In this document: in pieces, positions 1 through 8,385 of the stretch
How the letters are laid out: the number at the start of each line of letters is the position of its first letter
Numbering within the stretch: position 1 is the first letter of the stretch
Source of the DNA: Nocardioides sp.
Lineage (GTDB): Bacteria > Actinomycetota > Actinomycetes > Propionibacteriales > Nocardioidaceae
Reading direction: 5' to 3'
Assembly (NCBI RefSeq): GCF_030019515.1
Contig: NZ_JASEEQ010000005.1
Location: 211,810 to 275,809, forward strand
DNA length: 64,000 nt
Notes under the pieces: generated by a model
Database searches by the model: none
Seen by the model: the letters and a program-made list of their open reading frames with translations, nothing else
Told to the model about the DNA's origin: nothing
Position numbers and translations under genes: made by a program

Positions 1-401
1 GGGCGGCCGACGACCTGATCGAGCAGACCGCGCCGCCCTCCGACGACGAGCCGATGGTGCGGCTGGTCAGCTCGCTCGCGGCGTACGTCGACTACGTCGT
101 CGCCAACCACGAGGGCTACCTCTCACTGGTGAAGGCGGCGGCCGGCGGCAACGAGACGCTGCGCGAGATCTACGAGGAGGCGCGCTCGGCGCTCAACGGG
201 CGGATCTTCCGCGAGGACGCCCAGGGCGAGATCATCCCGGACACCCCCGTGACCCGGCTCGTCGTCCGCGGCTGGTCGGCCATGATCGAGGAGCTGGTCC
301 TGTCCTGGATCGCCGACCCCGGCGGACTGTCCCGCGAGCAGCTCCTCGAGATCCTCGCCGCCTCCCTGCCCGCCATCGTGGAGACCGTCCCGGAGCAGTA
401 G
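1..401 (+). CDS. TetR-family transcriptional regulator, C-terminal part (5' end outside window)
   Basis: The reading frame is already open at base 3 and closes at a TAG at 399-401, so only about 132 C-terminal residues are present. They form an all-helical ligand-binding/dimerisation domain of the TetR type, with the segment YVVANHEGYLSLVKAAAGG followed by RLVVRGWSAMIEELVLSWIADP. The helix-turn-helix is upstream of the window, so the family call rests on the C-terminal half alone. The target genes are unknown. The next gene on the same strand is 450 bp away behind a repeat array, so co-transcription is unlikely. Confidence 0.75.
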   Translation, partial: AADDLIEQTAPPSDDEPMVRLVSSLAAYVDYVVANHEGYLSLVKAAAGGNETLREIYEEARSALNGRIFREDAQGEIIPDTPVTRLVVRGWSAMIEELVLSWIADPGGLSREQLLEILAASLPAIVETVPEQ

Positions 402-852
402 TCCCCCGACGATCGCCATGGGCGCGCGCCGGCCCGGAGGCGTCAGGGACCACCACGGTGAGGGGGGAGGGACGGCGAGCAGCAGGGGCCAGCGCGCGGC
501 GTTACGCCGGCGCCCCGGTCCGCGCCACCGCACCTTCGGGCAGGTCGGCCGGCGTAGAGCCCGGCGATCGGCGTCACGTCCTCACGTTCTATCCCGTCGA
601 CTCGGCGCATCTTGCCCGCGTGTGGGGCGCGAGTCGGCGCATCTTGCCCGGGTGGAGGGCGCGAGTCGGCGCATCTTGCCCGGGTGGAGGGGGCGAGTCG
701 GCGCATCTTGCCCGCGTGGAGGGCGCGAGTCGGCGCATCTTGCCCGCGTTGTCCACAGGTCCCGGACAAGACGCGCCGACTCGACGGGCGTGGGTGGGCA
801 AGACGCGCCGACTCGGCATTCGGGTGGACGCGGTTGGCAGAATGGAGCGGTC
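402..852. other. 451-bp intergenic region holding a repeat array
   Basis: No credible gene is seen between the TetR tail and hrpA. The right half (599-814) is the 32-bp-period repeat array described separately. The left part (402-598) is plain GC-rich sequence in which I recognise nothing. A CAGAAT box at 838-843, ten bases before the hrpA ATG, may be the hrpA -10 element. Long open frames cross the region on both strands only because the repeat period and high GC remove stop codons. Confidence 0.7.
599..814. repeat. Seven-copy array of a 20-bp core, exact 32-bp period, five direct and two inverted
   Basis: The core GAGTCGGCGCATCTTGCCCG starts at 599 (first copy reads GACTCGG), 631, 663, 695 and 727, each 32 bp apart. 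The 12-bp linkers are nearly alike (GGTGGAGGGCGC type). Two further copies lie in the opposite orientation at 763-782 and 795-814, again 32 bp apart, with C in place of T at the variable core position. Copy five and the first inverted copy can pair over 18 of 20 bases around a 16-base spacer. The same core recurs at 34736-34854. The family is not one I recognise. Confidence 0.9.
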
Positions 853-3800
853 ATGTCCGAGAAGCTCCAGATCACCTACCCCCCGGAGCTGCCGGTCACC
901 CAGCGCCGTGAGGACATCGCCGCGGCCATCCGCGACCACCAGGTCGTGATCGTGGCGGGGGAGACCGGCTCGGGCAAGACGACCCAGCTGCCGAAGATCT
1001 GCCTCGAGCTGGGCCGCGGCTCCAAGGGGCTGATCGGGCACACCCAGCCCCGCCGGATCGCGGCGCGGTCGGTGGCGGAGCGGATCGCGAGCGAGCTGGG
1101 GACCGAGCTCGGCGACCTGGTCGGCTACCAGGTCCGGTTCACCGACCGGACCTCGAGGAGGAGCCGGGTCAAGCTGATGACCGACGGCATCCTGCTCGCG
1201 GAGCTGCAGCGCGACCGGCAGCTGCGCAGGTACGACACGATCATCATCGACGAGGCCCACGAGCGCAGTCTCAACATCGACTTCCTGCTCGGCTACCTCA
1301 AGCGGCTGCTGCCGAAGCGGCCGGACCTCAAGTTGATCATCACCTCGGCGACCATCGACGTGGAGCGGTTCGCCAAGCACTTCGACGCCCCCGTCGTCGA
1401 GGTCTCCGGCCGCACCTACCCCGTCGAGATCCGGTACCGGCCGCTGATGGCGTTCGACGAGGAGGACGACGAGGGGGAGGTCGTCGTCCGCGACCAGACC
1501 GAGGCCATCGTCGAGGCGATCAAGGAGCTCTCCGCCGAGGGGCCCGGCGACGTCCTGGTCTTCCTGCCCGGCGAGCGCGAGATCCGCGACACCGCCGACG
1601 CCCTCGCCGACCTGCCGCGCACCGAGATCCTCCCGCTCTACTCCCGGCTGTCTGCGGCCGACCAGCACCGGGTCTTCTCCTCCCACGGCAACGCCGTACG
1701 CCGCGTGGTGCTGGCCACCAACGTCGCGGAGACCTCACTGACCGTGCCCGGCATCCGGTACGTCGTGGACACCGGCGTCGCGCGGATCAGTCGCTACTCG
1801 GTGCGGACCAAGGTCCAGCGGCTGCCGATCGAGCCGATCAGCCAGGCCTCGGCCAACCAGCGCTCCGGGCGCTGCGGCCGCGTCGAGGCGGGCATCGCGA
1901 TCCGGCTCTACTCGGAGGAGGACTTCGAGGGCCGGCCCGAGTTCACCGACCCCGAGATCCTGCGCACCAACCTGGCCAGCGTCATCCTCCAGATGACCAG
2001 CCTCGGCCTGGGCGACATGGCGCGCTTCCCTTTCGTCGAGCCGCCCGACCGGCGCAATGTGCAGGCCGGCGTGCAACTGCTCGAGGAGCTCGGCGCCCTC
2101 GCCGGCCAGGACGACCGGCTGACCCGGATCGGCAAGCGCCTCGCGCGGCTGCCGATCGACCCCCGTCTGGCCCGGATGATCCTCGAGGCCGAGCGGCTCG
2201 GCTGCGTCCGCGAGGTCGTGGTGATCGCGGCCGCCCTCTCCCTGCAGGACCCGCGCGAGCGTCCCGGCGCGGACCACCCCAAGGAGCAGGCGCAGGCCGA
2301 CCAGCTGCACGCCCGGTTCAAGGCCGAGGGCAGCGACTTCCTCACCTGGCTCAACCTGTGGCGCTACCTCAAGGAGCAGCAGAAGGAGCTCTCCTCTTCG
2401 GCGTTCCGGCGGATGTGTCGACGCGAGTTCCTCAACTACCTGCGCGTCCGGGAGTGGCAGGACTTCGAGTCCCAGCTGCGCCAGGTCTGCAAGGAGATGG
2501 ACATCAAGGTCGGCCAGCCGGCCGACAACCCTGACCAGGACGGCATCCACCAGGCGCTGCTCTCCGGCCTGCTGTCCCACATCGGGCTCCTCGAGGAGCG
2601 GGTGTCGACGGGCTCGACCACCGAACGACGCCGCGGGCCGCGGGAGTACCTCGGCGCCCGCGGCGCGCGGTTCGCGGTCTTCCCGGGCAGCGTGCTGCAC
2701 CGGAAGAACCCGCAGTTCCTGATGGCCGGCGAGCTGGTCGAGACGAGCCGGCTCTGGGCGCGGCAGAACGCCGCGATCAAGCCCGAGTGGGCCGAGCGCC
2801 TCGGCGAGCACCTGGTCAAGCGCAGCTACTCCGAGCCGCACTGGAGCAAGAAGCGGGCCTCGGTGATGGCCTTCGAGCGGGTCACGCTGTACGGCGTCCC
2901 ACTGGTCGCGGACCGCCCCGTGGCGTACGGGAAGGTCGACGCCGCGCTGTCCCGCGAGCTGTTCATCCGGCACGCACTGGTCTACGGCGAGTGGTCGAGC
3001 CGGCACCGGTTCCTCGAGACCAACCGGCGGCTGCTCGAGGAGGCCGAGGAGCTCGAGCACCGGGCCCGGCGCCGCGACATCGTCGTCGACGAGCACACGC
3101 TGTTCGACTTCTACGACGCCCGCGTCGGCGCCGAGGTGGTCAGCGGTGCCCACTTCGACCAGTGGTGGAAGCGGGAGCGGCAGCGCAACGGCCAACTGCT
3201 GACCTTCGACCCGGCGATGCTGACCCACGACACGGTCGAGCAGATCAGTGCCGCCGACTACCCCGAGCAGTGGCAGTCTGCCGGGTCCGGTGGTGAGGGG
3301 CTGACGTTCCCGATCAGCTACCACTTCGAGCCCGGCACGCCCGACGACGGGCTGACGATCGACGTCCCCGTCGCCACCCTCAACCGGGTCGAGGCCGACG
3401 ACTTCTCCTGGAACGTGCCCGGACTGCGGGAGGAGCTGGTCACCAGCCTGATCCGCAGCCTGCCGAAGAACCTGCGCGTCCACCTCGTCCCGGCCCCCAA
3501 CACCGCCCGGGAGTTCCTGACCACGGTGCCGCCCGGCGAGGAGCCCCTCCTGGAGGCGCTCGAGCGCTGGTGCCGCGCCCGGACCGGACTCCTGGTGCCC
3601 CGCGACGCGTGGGACTGGGCCAAGGTGCCGGAGCACCTGCGACCGACGTACCGCGTCGTCGACGACGAGGGCCGCGAGCAGGCCCGCGGCAAGGACCTCG
3701 AGGCGCTCAAGGCGCCGTTGCGGCCGAGGTTCGCCCAGGCGATCGCCGAGGTCGCCAGCGAGAGCGGGCTGGCGCGCACCGGCGAGACCAGCTGGGCGTT

Positions 3801-4626
3801 CGGCACGGTCCCGGCCACCCACACCGACCGGCGCGCCGGCCACGAGGTGCAGGTGCACCCGGCGCTGGTCGACGAGGGCACGACGGTCGGCCTGCAGGTC
3901 TTCGGGTCGGTGGAGGAGCAGGAGGCACGGCACCGCCTCGGCGTGCGCCGGTTGCTGCTCGTCGAGCTGGACTCCCCGGTGAAGCGGGTTCTCGACGGGC
4001 TCACCAACGCCGAGAAGCTCGGGCTCGCGGGCTCGCCGTACCCCAGCGTCGCCGAGCTCCTCGAGGACTGCCGGGCGGCGGTCGTCGGTGCCCTGGTCGA
4101 CGCCCGGCCCGTGGTGCGCGACGAGGCGGCGTACGCCGCGCTGCGGGCGGAGGCGGCCCGCGACCAGGAGGCCCACCTGCGGGCCGTGATGGGCGACGTG
4201 ATCCGGGTCCTGGACGCCTGGCGCCGGGCGGAGAAGGCGCTCAGCGGCCGCGCGGACATGGTGGCGCTGCCCGCGCTCACCGACATGCGCGCCCAGCTGG
4301 GGCGACTGGTGCACCGCGGGTTCGTCGGCGAGGCCGGCGCGGCCCAGCTGCGCCGCTACCCGGTCTACCTCACCGCGCTCGAGCAGCGCCGCGAGCGGCT
4401 GCCCGGGCAGGTCAACCGCGACCGGCAGCTGATGGACCAGGTCGCCGACCTCCAGGCCGCCTACCTGCACCAGGTCGAGGCGCTGCCGCCCGGTCGGCCG
4501 CCCGGCGCGCGACTGCGGCAGGTCCGCTGGATGCTCGAGGAGTACCGCGTCTCGCTGTGGGCCCAGCAGCTCGGGACGCCGTACCCGGTCAGCGACCAGC
4601 GCATCCGACGTAGCCTGCAACCGTGA
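853..4626 (+). CDS. hrpA: ATP-dependent RNA helicase HrpA
   Basis: A DEAH-box helicase of 1257 residues, close to the usual HrpA length. The Walker A motif GETGSGKT is at residues 36-43, DEAH at 133-136, an ITSAT motif III follows, and QRSGRCGR is motif VI. A helicase-associated domain and a long C-terminal region of the DUF3418 type complete it. In E. coli, HrpA acts on mRNA and on stalled ribosomes; that role is from the family. The ATG at 853 is chosen because residues upstream of it are only translated repeat array. The stop overlaps the next GTG by 4 nt. An in-frame stretch at 2601-2622 (giving RVSTGSTTE) resembles an intergenic repeat found elsewhere in the window. Confidence 0.95.
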   Translation: MSEKLQITYPPELPVTQRREDIAAAIRDHQVVIVAGETGSGKTTQLPKICLELGRGSKGLIGHTQPRRIAARSVAERIASELGTELGDLVGYQVRFTDRTSRRSRVKLMTDGILLAELQRDRQLRRYDTIIIDEAHERSLNIDFLLGYLKRLLPKRPDLKLIITSATIDVERFAKHFDAPVVEVSGRTYPVEIRYRPLMAFDEEDDEGEVVVRDQTEAIVEAIKELSAEGPGDVLVFLPGEREIRDTADALADLPRTEILPLYSRLSAADQHRVFSSHGNAVRRVVLATNVAETSLTVPGIRYVVDTGVARISRYSVRTKVQRLPIEPISQASANQRSGRCGRVEAGIAIRLYSEEDFEGRPEFTDPEILRTNLASVILQMTSLGLGDMARFPFVEPPDRRNVQAGVQLLEELGALAGQDDRLTRIGKRLARLPIDPRLARMILEAERLGCVREVVVIAAALSLQDPRERPGADHPKEQAQADQLHARFKAEGSDFLTWLNLWRYLKEQQKELSSSAFRRMCRREFLNYLRVREWQDFESQLRQVCKEMDIKVGQPADNPDQDGIHQALLSGLLSHIGLLEERVSTGSTTERRRGPREYLGARGARFAVFPGSVLHRKNPQFLMAGELVETSRLWARQNAAIKPEWAERLGEHLVKRSYSEPHWSKKRASVMAFERVTLYGVPLVADRPVAYGKVDAALSRELFIRHALVYGEWSSRHRFLETNRRLLEEAEELEHRARRRDIVVDEHTLFDFYDARVGAEVVSGAHFDQWWKRERQRNGQLLTFDPAMLTHDTVEQISAADYPEQWQSAGSGGEGLTFPISYHFEPGTPDDGLTIDVPVATLNRVEADDFSWNVPGLREELVTSLIRSLPKNLRVHLVPAPNTAREFLTTVPPGEEPLLEALERWCRARTGLLVPRDAWDWAKVPEHLRPTYRVVDDEGREQARGKDLEALKAPLRPRFAQAIAEVASESGLARTGETSWAFGTVPATHTDRRAGHEVQVHPALVDEGTTVGLQVFGSVEEQEARHRLGVRRLLLVELDSPVKRVLDGLTNAEKLGLAGSPYPSVAELLEDCRAAVVGALVDARPVVRDEAAYAALRAEAARDQEAHLRAVMGDVIRVLDAWRRAEKALSGRADMVALPALTDMRAQLGRLVHRGFVGEAGAAQLRRYPVYLTALEQRRERLPGQVNRDRQLMDQVADLQAAYLHQVEALPPGRPPGARLRQVRWMLEEYRVSLWAQQLGTPYPVSDQRIRRSLQP
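2601..2622 (+). repeat. Intergenic-type repeat inside the hrpA reading frame
   Basis: The 22 bases match the reverse complement of the intergenic repeat at 49678-49699 at 20 positions; the shared part includes TCGACGGGCTCGACCACC here against TCGACAGGCTCGACCACC there. In frame it encodes VSTGSTT, a low-complexity insert between the helicase core and the conserved GPREYLGARGARFAVFPGS segment. Confidence 0.55.
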
Positions 4627-5219
4627 ACGAGCGCGCGCACCACCGTCCGATGACCCCGGGCGGTGACTTCTTCGAGGCGCTCGTCGGTGGTGCCGACCCG
4701 GCCGTGGTGAGCGAGGCGGCGGAGCGCGCGGCGACCCTCCTCGTGCGCGGCGCCCGGGAGTCCGACGACGCGGCGGTCGCCGACCGGTTGCTGCACCTCG
4801 CCGACACCGAGGGCATCGAGACGATCGCCGAGGTGTGGTCGGGTGCCCCCGCGGACTCGCTCGCCGGCTGCCTGTGGCGCCTCTACCTGCTGCGCTCCTG
4901 GGTGTACGCCGACCCGCTGGAGGTCGCCCGCGAGTTCGAGGCCGGGCGCCGCAGCGCGCAGGTGGCCCGGGTGGTCGCCGGCGTCGCGGAGCCGCCCGGA
5001 CCCGAGCAGCTCAAGACCATGGTCGACCAGGTGCTGAGCGGCATCGCGGGCAGCGACTTCGCCGACGTGCTGCTGCGGGCGGCGGCGTTCGCCCGGGTCG
5101 TGGCGACCGGCCGCGCGACGCTGAGCGACCCGACCGGGGCCGAGGTGCAGCGGATGCTGGTGCTCTCCGAGCAACTCGAGTCGGCGGGTCACGCCGAGTT
5201 GGAACACGAGCTGGCATGA
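4623..5219 (+). CDS. Conserved actinobacterial hypothetical protein (198 aa)
   Basis: I do not recognise a named domain. The protein is alanine-rich and predicted mostly helical, with no signal peptide, membrane segment or metal motif. Its GTG start overlaps the hrpA TGA in a GTGA arrangement, so it is translationally coupled to hrpA. Pieces such as LWRLYLLRSWVYADPLEVAREFEAG look structured rather than random. The tight coupling suggests a role tied to HrpA or expression from the same message, but no function can be assigned. Confidence 0.8.
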   Translation: MNERAHHRPMTPGGDFFEALVGGADPAVVSEAAERAATLLVRGARESDDAAVADRLLHLADTEGIETIAEVWSGAPADSLAGCLWRLYLLRSWVYADPLEVAREFEAGRRSAQVARVVAGVAEPPGPEQLKTMVDQVLSGIAGSDFADVLLRAAAFARVVATGRATLSDPTGAEVQRMLVLSEQLESAGHAELEHELA

Positions 5220-5225
5220 GGCCGT

Positions 5226-5231
5226 TACACT
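5226..5231 (+). promoter_or_regulatory. -10 box (TACACT) for the candidate small RNA
   Basis: TACACT fits the actinobacterial -10 consensus TANNNT. It ends 4 nt before the first base of the perfect closing stem at 5236, where a start would fall at about 5237-5238. No good -35 is seen at 16-18 nt upstream. Confidence 0.45.
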
Positions 5232-5235
5232 CACC

Positions 5236-5324
5236 GAGTACGCCGGGCCGTGGCAGCCCCGGGTCCCAAAATCAGCCGCTACGAGCGGCCACGCGCCGTG
5301 AGGCGCTCCCGGTCCGGCGTACTC
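5236..5324 (+). ncRNA. Candidate structured small RNA, family not recognised
   Basis: GAGTACGCCGG (5236-5246) and CCGGCGTACTC (5314-5324) form a perfect 11-bp closing stem. Inside are CGTGG (5249-5253) with CCACG (5289-5293); the hairpin GCCGC-TACGA-GCGGC (5275-5289); and GCGCC-GTGA-GGCGC (5293-5306), whose GTGA is a GNRA-type tetraloop. CCGGG (5259-5263) could also pair with CCCGG (5308-5312). The A-rich segment CCCAAAATCAG is left single-stranded. A TACACT box lies just upstream, and the next gene has its own -10 downstream of the element, so this is probably a free RNA rather than a leader. It does not match the tRNA, 5S, SRP, 6C, ydaO, SAM-IV or ZTP consensus as I know them. Confidence 0.45.
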
Positions 5325-5353
5325 CTACTTCCTGCACCTTCTAGTCTCCTCGC

Positions 5354-5824
5354 ATGAGATCGCTGCGGCGGCTGCTGGCCCGGGCCCGACCGAGAGCCAG
5401 GACATCGGCCCGGAGATCGGCCCGGGCCGCCGCGCCGGCGTCGACCGTGTCGTACGCGCCCCGGGCCGACGGTCGGCCCGACCCCGGCGAGGTCGTCTGG
5501 GGTTGGGTGCCCTACGAGGACGACCCGCGACAGGGCAAGGACCGGCCGGTGCTCCTGATCGGCCGGCGTGCGGGCACCCTGCTCGGGCTGATGCTGACCA
5601 GCAAGGACCACGACCGCGACGCCGCGGACGAGGCACGCTGGGGCCGGCACTGGATGGACGTCGGCGCCGGCGGGTGGGACCGCGAGCGGCGTCCCAGCGA
5701 GGTCCGCCTGGACCGGCTGATCGAGCTCGCGCCGGACGCCGTACGACGAGAGGGCGCCGCCCTCGACCGGGCCACGTTCGATCGCGTGGTCGCCGAGGCG
5801 CGTCGGTTCCACGCACTGGGCTGA
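5354..5824 (+). CDS. PemK/MazF-like protein (type II toxin family), no partner visible
   Basis: A 156-residue protein whose core begins PGEVVWGWVPYEDDP, followed by RPVLLIGR, the typical start of the PemK/MazF endoribonuclease fold, after a basic, low-complexity N-terminus of about 40 residues rich in R and A. MazF proteins cut mRNA at short motifs; activity here is not shown. No small antitoxin gene overlaps or precedes it, and the neighbours are an RNA-like element and a convergent lipoprotein gene. The start ATG follows a TAGTCT box (5342-5347) by 6 nt, suggesting a leaderless mRNA. It may be a housekeeping PemK-like protein rather than a toxin. Confidence 0.8.
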   Translation: MRSLRRLLARARPRARTSARRSARAAAPASTVSYAPRADGRPDPGEVVWGWVPYEDDPRQGKDRPVLLIGRRAGTLLGLMLTSKDHDRDAADEARWGRHWMDVGAGGWDRERRPSEVRLDRLIELAPDAVRREGAALDRATFDRVVAEARRFHALG

Positions 5825-5937
5825 GTGGTCTCGGGTCTCGACCCGCCGTCGCAGCCTCGTCCCTCGGCCGCGGGCCTTGCTCGACCTCCCCGAGCCCCCG
5901 CAGCGAGCTCGTCCCTCGCTCGCTCCTGCTCGGTGAC

Positions 5938-6723
5938 CTAGAACGTGCGGGCCACCCGGCGCAGCGCCATCCGGGCGGGGTCCCAGGAGTCGGGGTAGCT
6001 CTCGCTGCGGGCCGTGACCTCGACCACGGTGAGGTAGCTGCCGGTGCGCAGGATGCCCAGTCCGGCGGCCCGCCTCCGTGCGGCGGTGCGGTAGGACTCG
6101 GCGGTCCCGGTGTGCACCGTCACGGGCTCCATCGGCCCGACGTCGGCGCGGTCCACCCGCTCCGCGCAGTCATCGCGCCACGCGACCAGCACCTGGTGGG
6201 CGCGCCACGCCGAGCGGGCGTCCGCGAACCGGGCGACCACCTGCGTCGCGCTGACCCGGTCGGCGGCGGTGTACGTGCGGCGTACCGTCTCGACGGCGCC
6301 GATGGTGCCCAGCAGGGTCTTCTGGCAGGTCCCGACGGCCGGGTCGCGATCGGGGTCCTCGGGGCCGGTGGCGTCGACCGCCCAGGCCCGCTCGCCGACC
6401 GTGGGCAGCCGGTCGGCGTCCAGCAGGTGCTCGGCGGTGGTGGCTCGCGCCCGCGGCTCCAGGGCACCGACCTTGCGGCCGTGCGGCTTGCGGGTCGGTG
6501 GCGTCGTGGCGCTCGGTCCGGGTGCCGGCGGCTCGGTCGTCGGCGGCACCGCGGGCGTGGACCGAGCGCTCGGGGTCACGACCGGCTCCGCCGCACCCGG
6601 CCCGTCCGCACCCCGCCCGTCCCCACCGGAACCACAGCTCGCGAGCAGCAGCGAGGCCGTCACGCCCCCGACGACCAGTGCCGCCATCTGGGAGGTGGTC
6701 CGGACCCGAGGCACGCCTGCCAT
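5938..6723 (-). CDS. Hypothetical secreted lipoprotein (261 aa)
   Basis: The N-terminus has a basic start, a hydrophobic stretch and the lipobox LLASC, so it should be lipid-anchored on the outer face of the membrane. A Pro/Thr/Ser-rich linker (about residues 45-85) follows. The rest is a mixed alpha/beta domain with cysteines at VGTCQKTL and WRDDCAERV that could form a disulfide. The overall form resembles the extracellular sensor-like domains attached to actinobacterial kinases, but I cannot name the family. It is convergent with the PemK-like gene and divergent from the solute-binding protein gene. Confidence 0.8.
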   Translation of the reverse strand: MAGVPRVRTTSQMAALVVGGVTASLLLASCGSGGDGRGADGPGAAEPVVTPSARSTPAVPPTTEPPAPGPSATTPPTRKPHGRKVGALEPRARATTAEHLLDADRLPTVGERAWAVDATGPEDPDRDPAVGTCQKTLLGTIGAVETVRRTYTAADRVSATQVVARFADARSAWRAHQVLVAWRDDCAERVDRADVGPMEPVTVHTGTAESYRTAARRRAAGLGILRTGSYLTVVEVTARSESYPDSWDPARMALRRVARTF

Positions 6724-6854
6724 TGTAGGGATCCGGGACCGCCGATCCGGGTTGCGACATGCGGCCCCGGCGACCGGTCGACACCACTCGCTAGGGTTGT
6801 CCGCGCCGGGCGCGACCCGGACGAGATCAGCGAGTGCGCGCGAGGAGGATGCCG

Positions 6855-8294
6855 GTGAGGGCGAGTCGGGGGCGTCGCGCGTTGCTGGGCGCCGTGGCTG
6901 CGGTCGGCCTCGCGCTGTCCGCGGTGGGCTGCACCGACGGCGGGGCGACGCCCGGGCCGGCGCCGTCGACCACCCCGGCCCAGCCGGAGGTGTCCCAGCT
7001 GACGTTCGGGGTCTACGGCGCGCCGGCCGAGATCGCGGCGTACCGCGCCAGCGTCGATGTCTGGAACGCCGCCGCCAAGGGCGAGGGCGAGGACCGGCCC
7101 GAGGTCAAGCTGCGGTCCTGGCCCGACCACGCGGCGATGCGTGCCGATATCGACGCGGGTGCCCCGGTGCCCGACGTGTTCCTGGCCTCCCGCTCGGACC
7201 TGAGCTGGTTGCTCGAGAACCGCCACAACCAGCCGGTCGACGAGCTGCTCGACGAGCGCGGCGTCGAGTTCGGCGACGACTACTCGCGCGACTCCATCCA
7301 GGCGTTCAGCGCGCGCGACCGGTTGCAGTGCATGCCCTACTCCGTCTCGCCGATGGTCATCTACTACAACCGCGACCTGGTGAACTTCAACCGGATGCGC
7401 AAGCGCGGCCTGGACGCCCCCGACCAGGACTCCACCAGCTGGTCCTTCGAGCAGTTCGCCGCGGCCGCCGACTTCTCCTCCCGCCCCCGGCGCGACACCA
7501 AGGGCGTGCACATCGCCGCGACGCTGGCCGGGCTGGCGCCGTTCATCGGGTCGGGCGGTGGCTCGGTCTACGACGACAGCACCGACCCGACCTCGCTGTC
7601 CTTCTCCAGCGACGGGACCCGATCGGCGCTCGAGCGCACCCTCGAGCTGCTCCGCAACCCGCAGGTCACCCTGGACGACGACCAGCTCGCCGAAGCCAGC
7701 CCGCTGACCTGGTTCGAGCGCGGCCGCCTCGGCATGATCGCCGGCTACCGCTCGCTGGTGCCCCTGCTGCGCCAGGTCGAGGACCTCGACTTCGACGTGA
7801 TGCCGATGCCGGTGCTCGACAGCTCCTCGACGGTCGGCGACGTCACCGGCCTCTGCCTGTCCCGCACCTCCGAGAGCCTGCCGCTGGCGGCCGACTTCCT
7901 GGTCCACGAGATCTCGGCGGACGCGGTCAGCCGGGTGGCCCGCACCGGCTACCTCGCCCCCGCCAACCTCGAGGTGGCGCTCTCCGATACCTTCCTCCAG
8001 CCCGGCCGCGAGCCGAGACACGCGTCGTTCTTCAACTCCACGGTCCGCTCGATCACGCTGCCGCCGCTCATCGACACCCTCGGCAAGCTCGAGGCCGCGG
8101 TGCAGCCGAGCCTCGACCAGCTCGTCTACGGCATCGGCGTGCTCGACCTGGAGGGTCTCACCGAGCAGATCGACGAGGAGTCGCAAGCCATCCTCAGCCC
8201 GCCCGAGCCCAGCCCCTCCGACGAACCGTCCGACGGGTCCTCCGGCGACGGGGAGTCGCCCGCAGCCCCCGCGAGCGGGTCCTCCGCGGAGTGA
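6855..8294 (+). CDS. Extracellular solute-binding protein, family 1 (ABC-type), orphan
   Basis: About 479 residues with a lipoprotein signal ending in LSAVGC and a family 1 substrate-binding fold. The segment MPYSVSPMVIYYNRDL is the typical sugar-binding-protein signature, and an acidic Ser/Pro tail ends the chain. GTG 6855 is preferred because AGGAGG (6843-6848) lies 6 nt upstream; GTG 6834 and ATG 6849 are in-frame alternatives, the latter touching the Shine-Dalgarno. A TAGGGT box at 6792-6797 is a likely -10. No permease or ATPase gene is adjacent, so the ligand and partner are unknown. Confidence 0.85.
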   Translation: MRASRGRRALLGAVAAVGLALSAVGCTDGGATPGPAPSTTPAQPEVSQLTFGVYGAPAEIAAYRASVDVWNAAAKGEGEDRPEVKLRSWPDHAAMRADIDAGAPVPDVFLASRSDLSWLLENRHNQPVDELLDERGVEFGDDYSRDSIQAFSARDRLQCMPYSVSPMVIYYNRDLVNFNRMRKRGLDAPDQDSTSWSFEQFAAAADFSSRPRRDTKGVHIAATLAGLAPFIGSGGGSVYDDSTDPTSLSFSSDGTRSALERTLELLRNPQVTLDDDQLAEASPLTWFERGRLGMIAGYRSLVPLLRQVEDLDFDVMPMPVLDSSSTVGDVTGLCLSRTSESLPLAADFLVHEISADAVSRVARTGYLAPANLEVALSDTFLQPGREPRHASFFNSTVRSITLPPLIDTLGKLEAAVQPSLDQLVYGIGVLDLEGLTEQIDEESQAILSPPEPSPSDEPSDGSSGDGESPAAPASGSSAE

Positions 8295-8363
8295 CGCGGG
8301 ACGGCCGCGGACGACGACGTCCGCGACCGCCCCTCACTGATCGGCCGTCACTGATCGGCCCTG

Positions 8364-8385
8364 ACTGACGGCAGCGGCCGTCAGT
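8364..8385. terminator. Hairpin between convergent genes
   Basis: ACTGACGGC (8364-8372) and GCCGTCAGT (8377-8385) form a perfect 9-bp stem with an AGCG loop. It overlaps the stop codon of the convergent DUF6448 gene and probably ends the solute-binding-protein transcript. There is no T-run. Confidence 0.5.

Noticed and set aside
599..814. CRISPR array
   Set aside because: Repeats are 20 bp with 12-bp linkers that are themselves similar, two copies are inverted, and no cas gene is near.
1735..4620. 961-codon open frame on the minus strand across hrpA
   Set aside because: It is the antisense shadow of a strongly conserved helicase; its translation is low-complexity Leu/Asp/Val/Gly text typical of GC-rich antisense frames.
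5236..5324. tRNA, 5S rRNA, SRP RNA or 6C RNA
   Set aside because: No T-loop, 5S or SRP core sequence and no paired C-runs; the structure does not fit these families.
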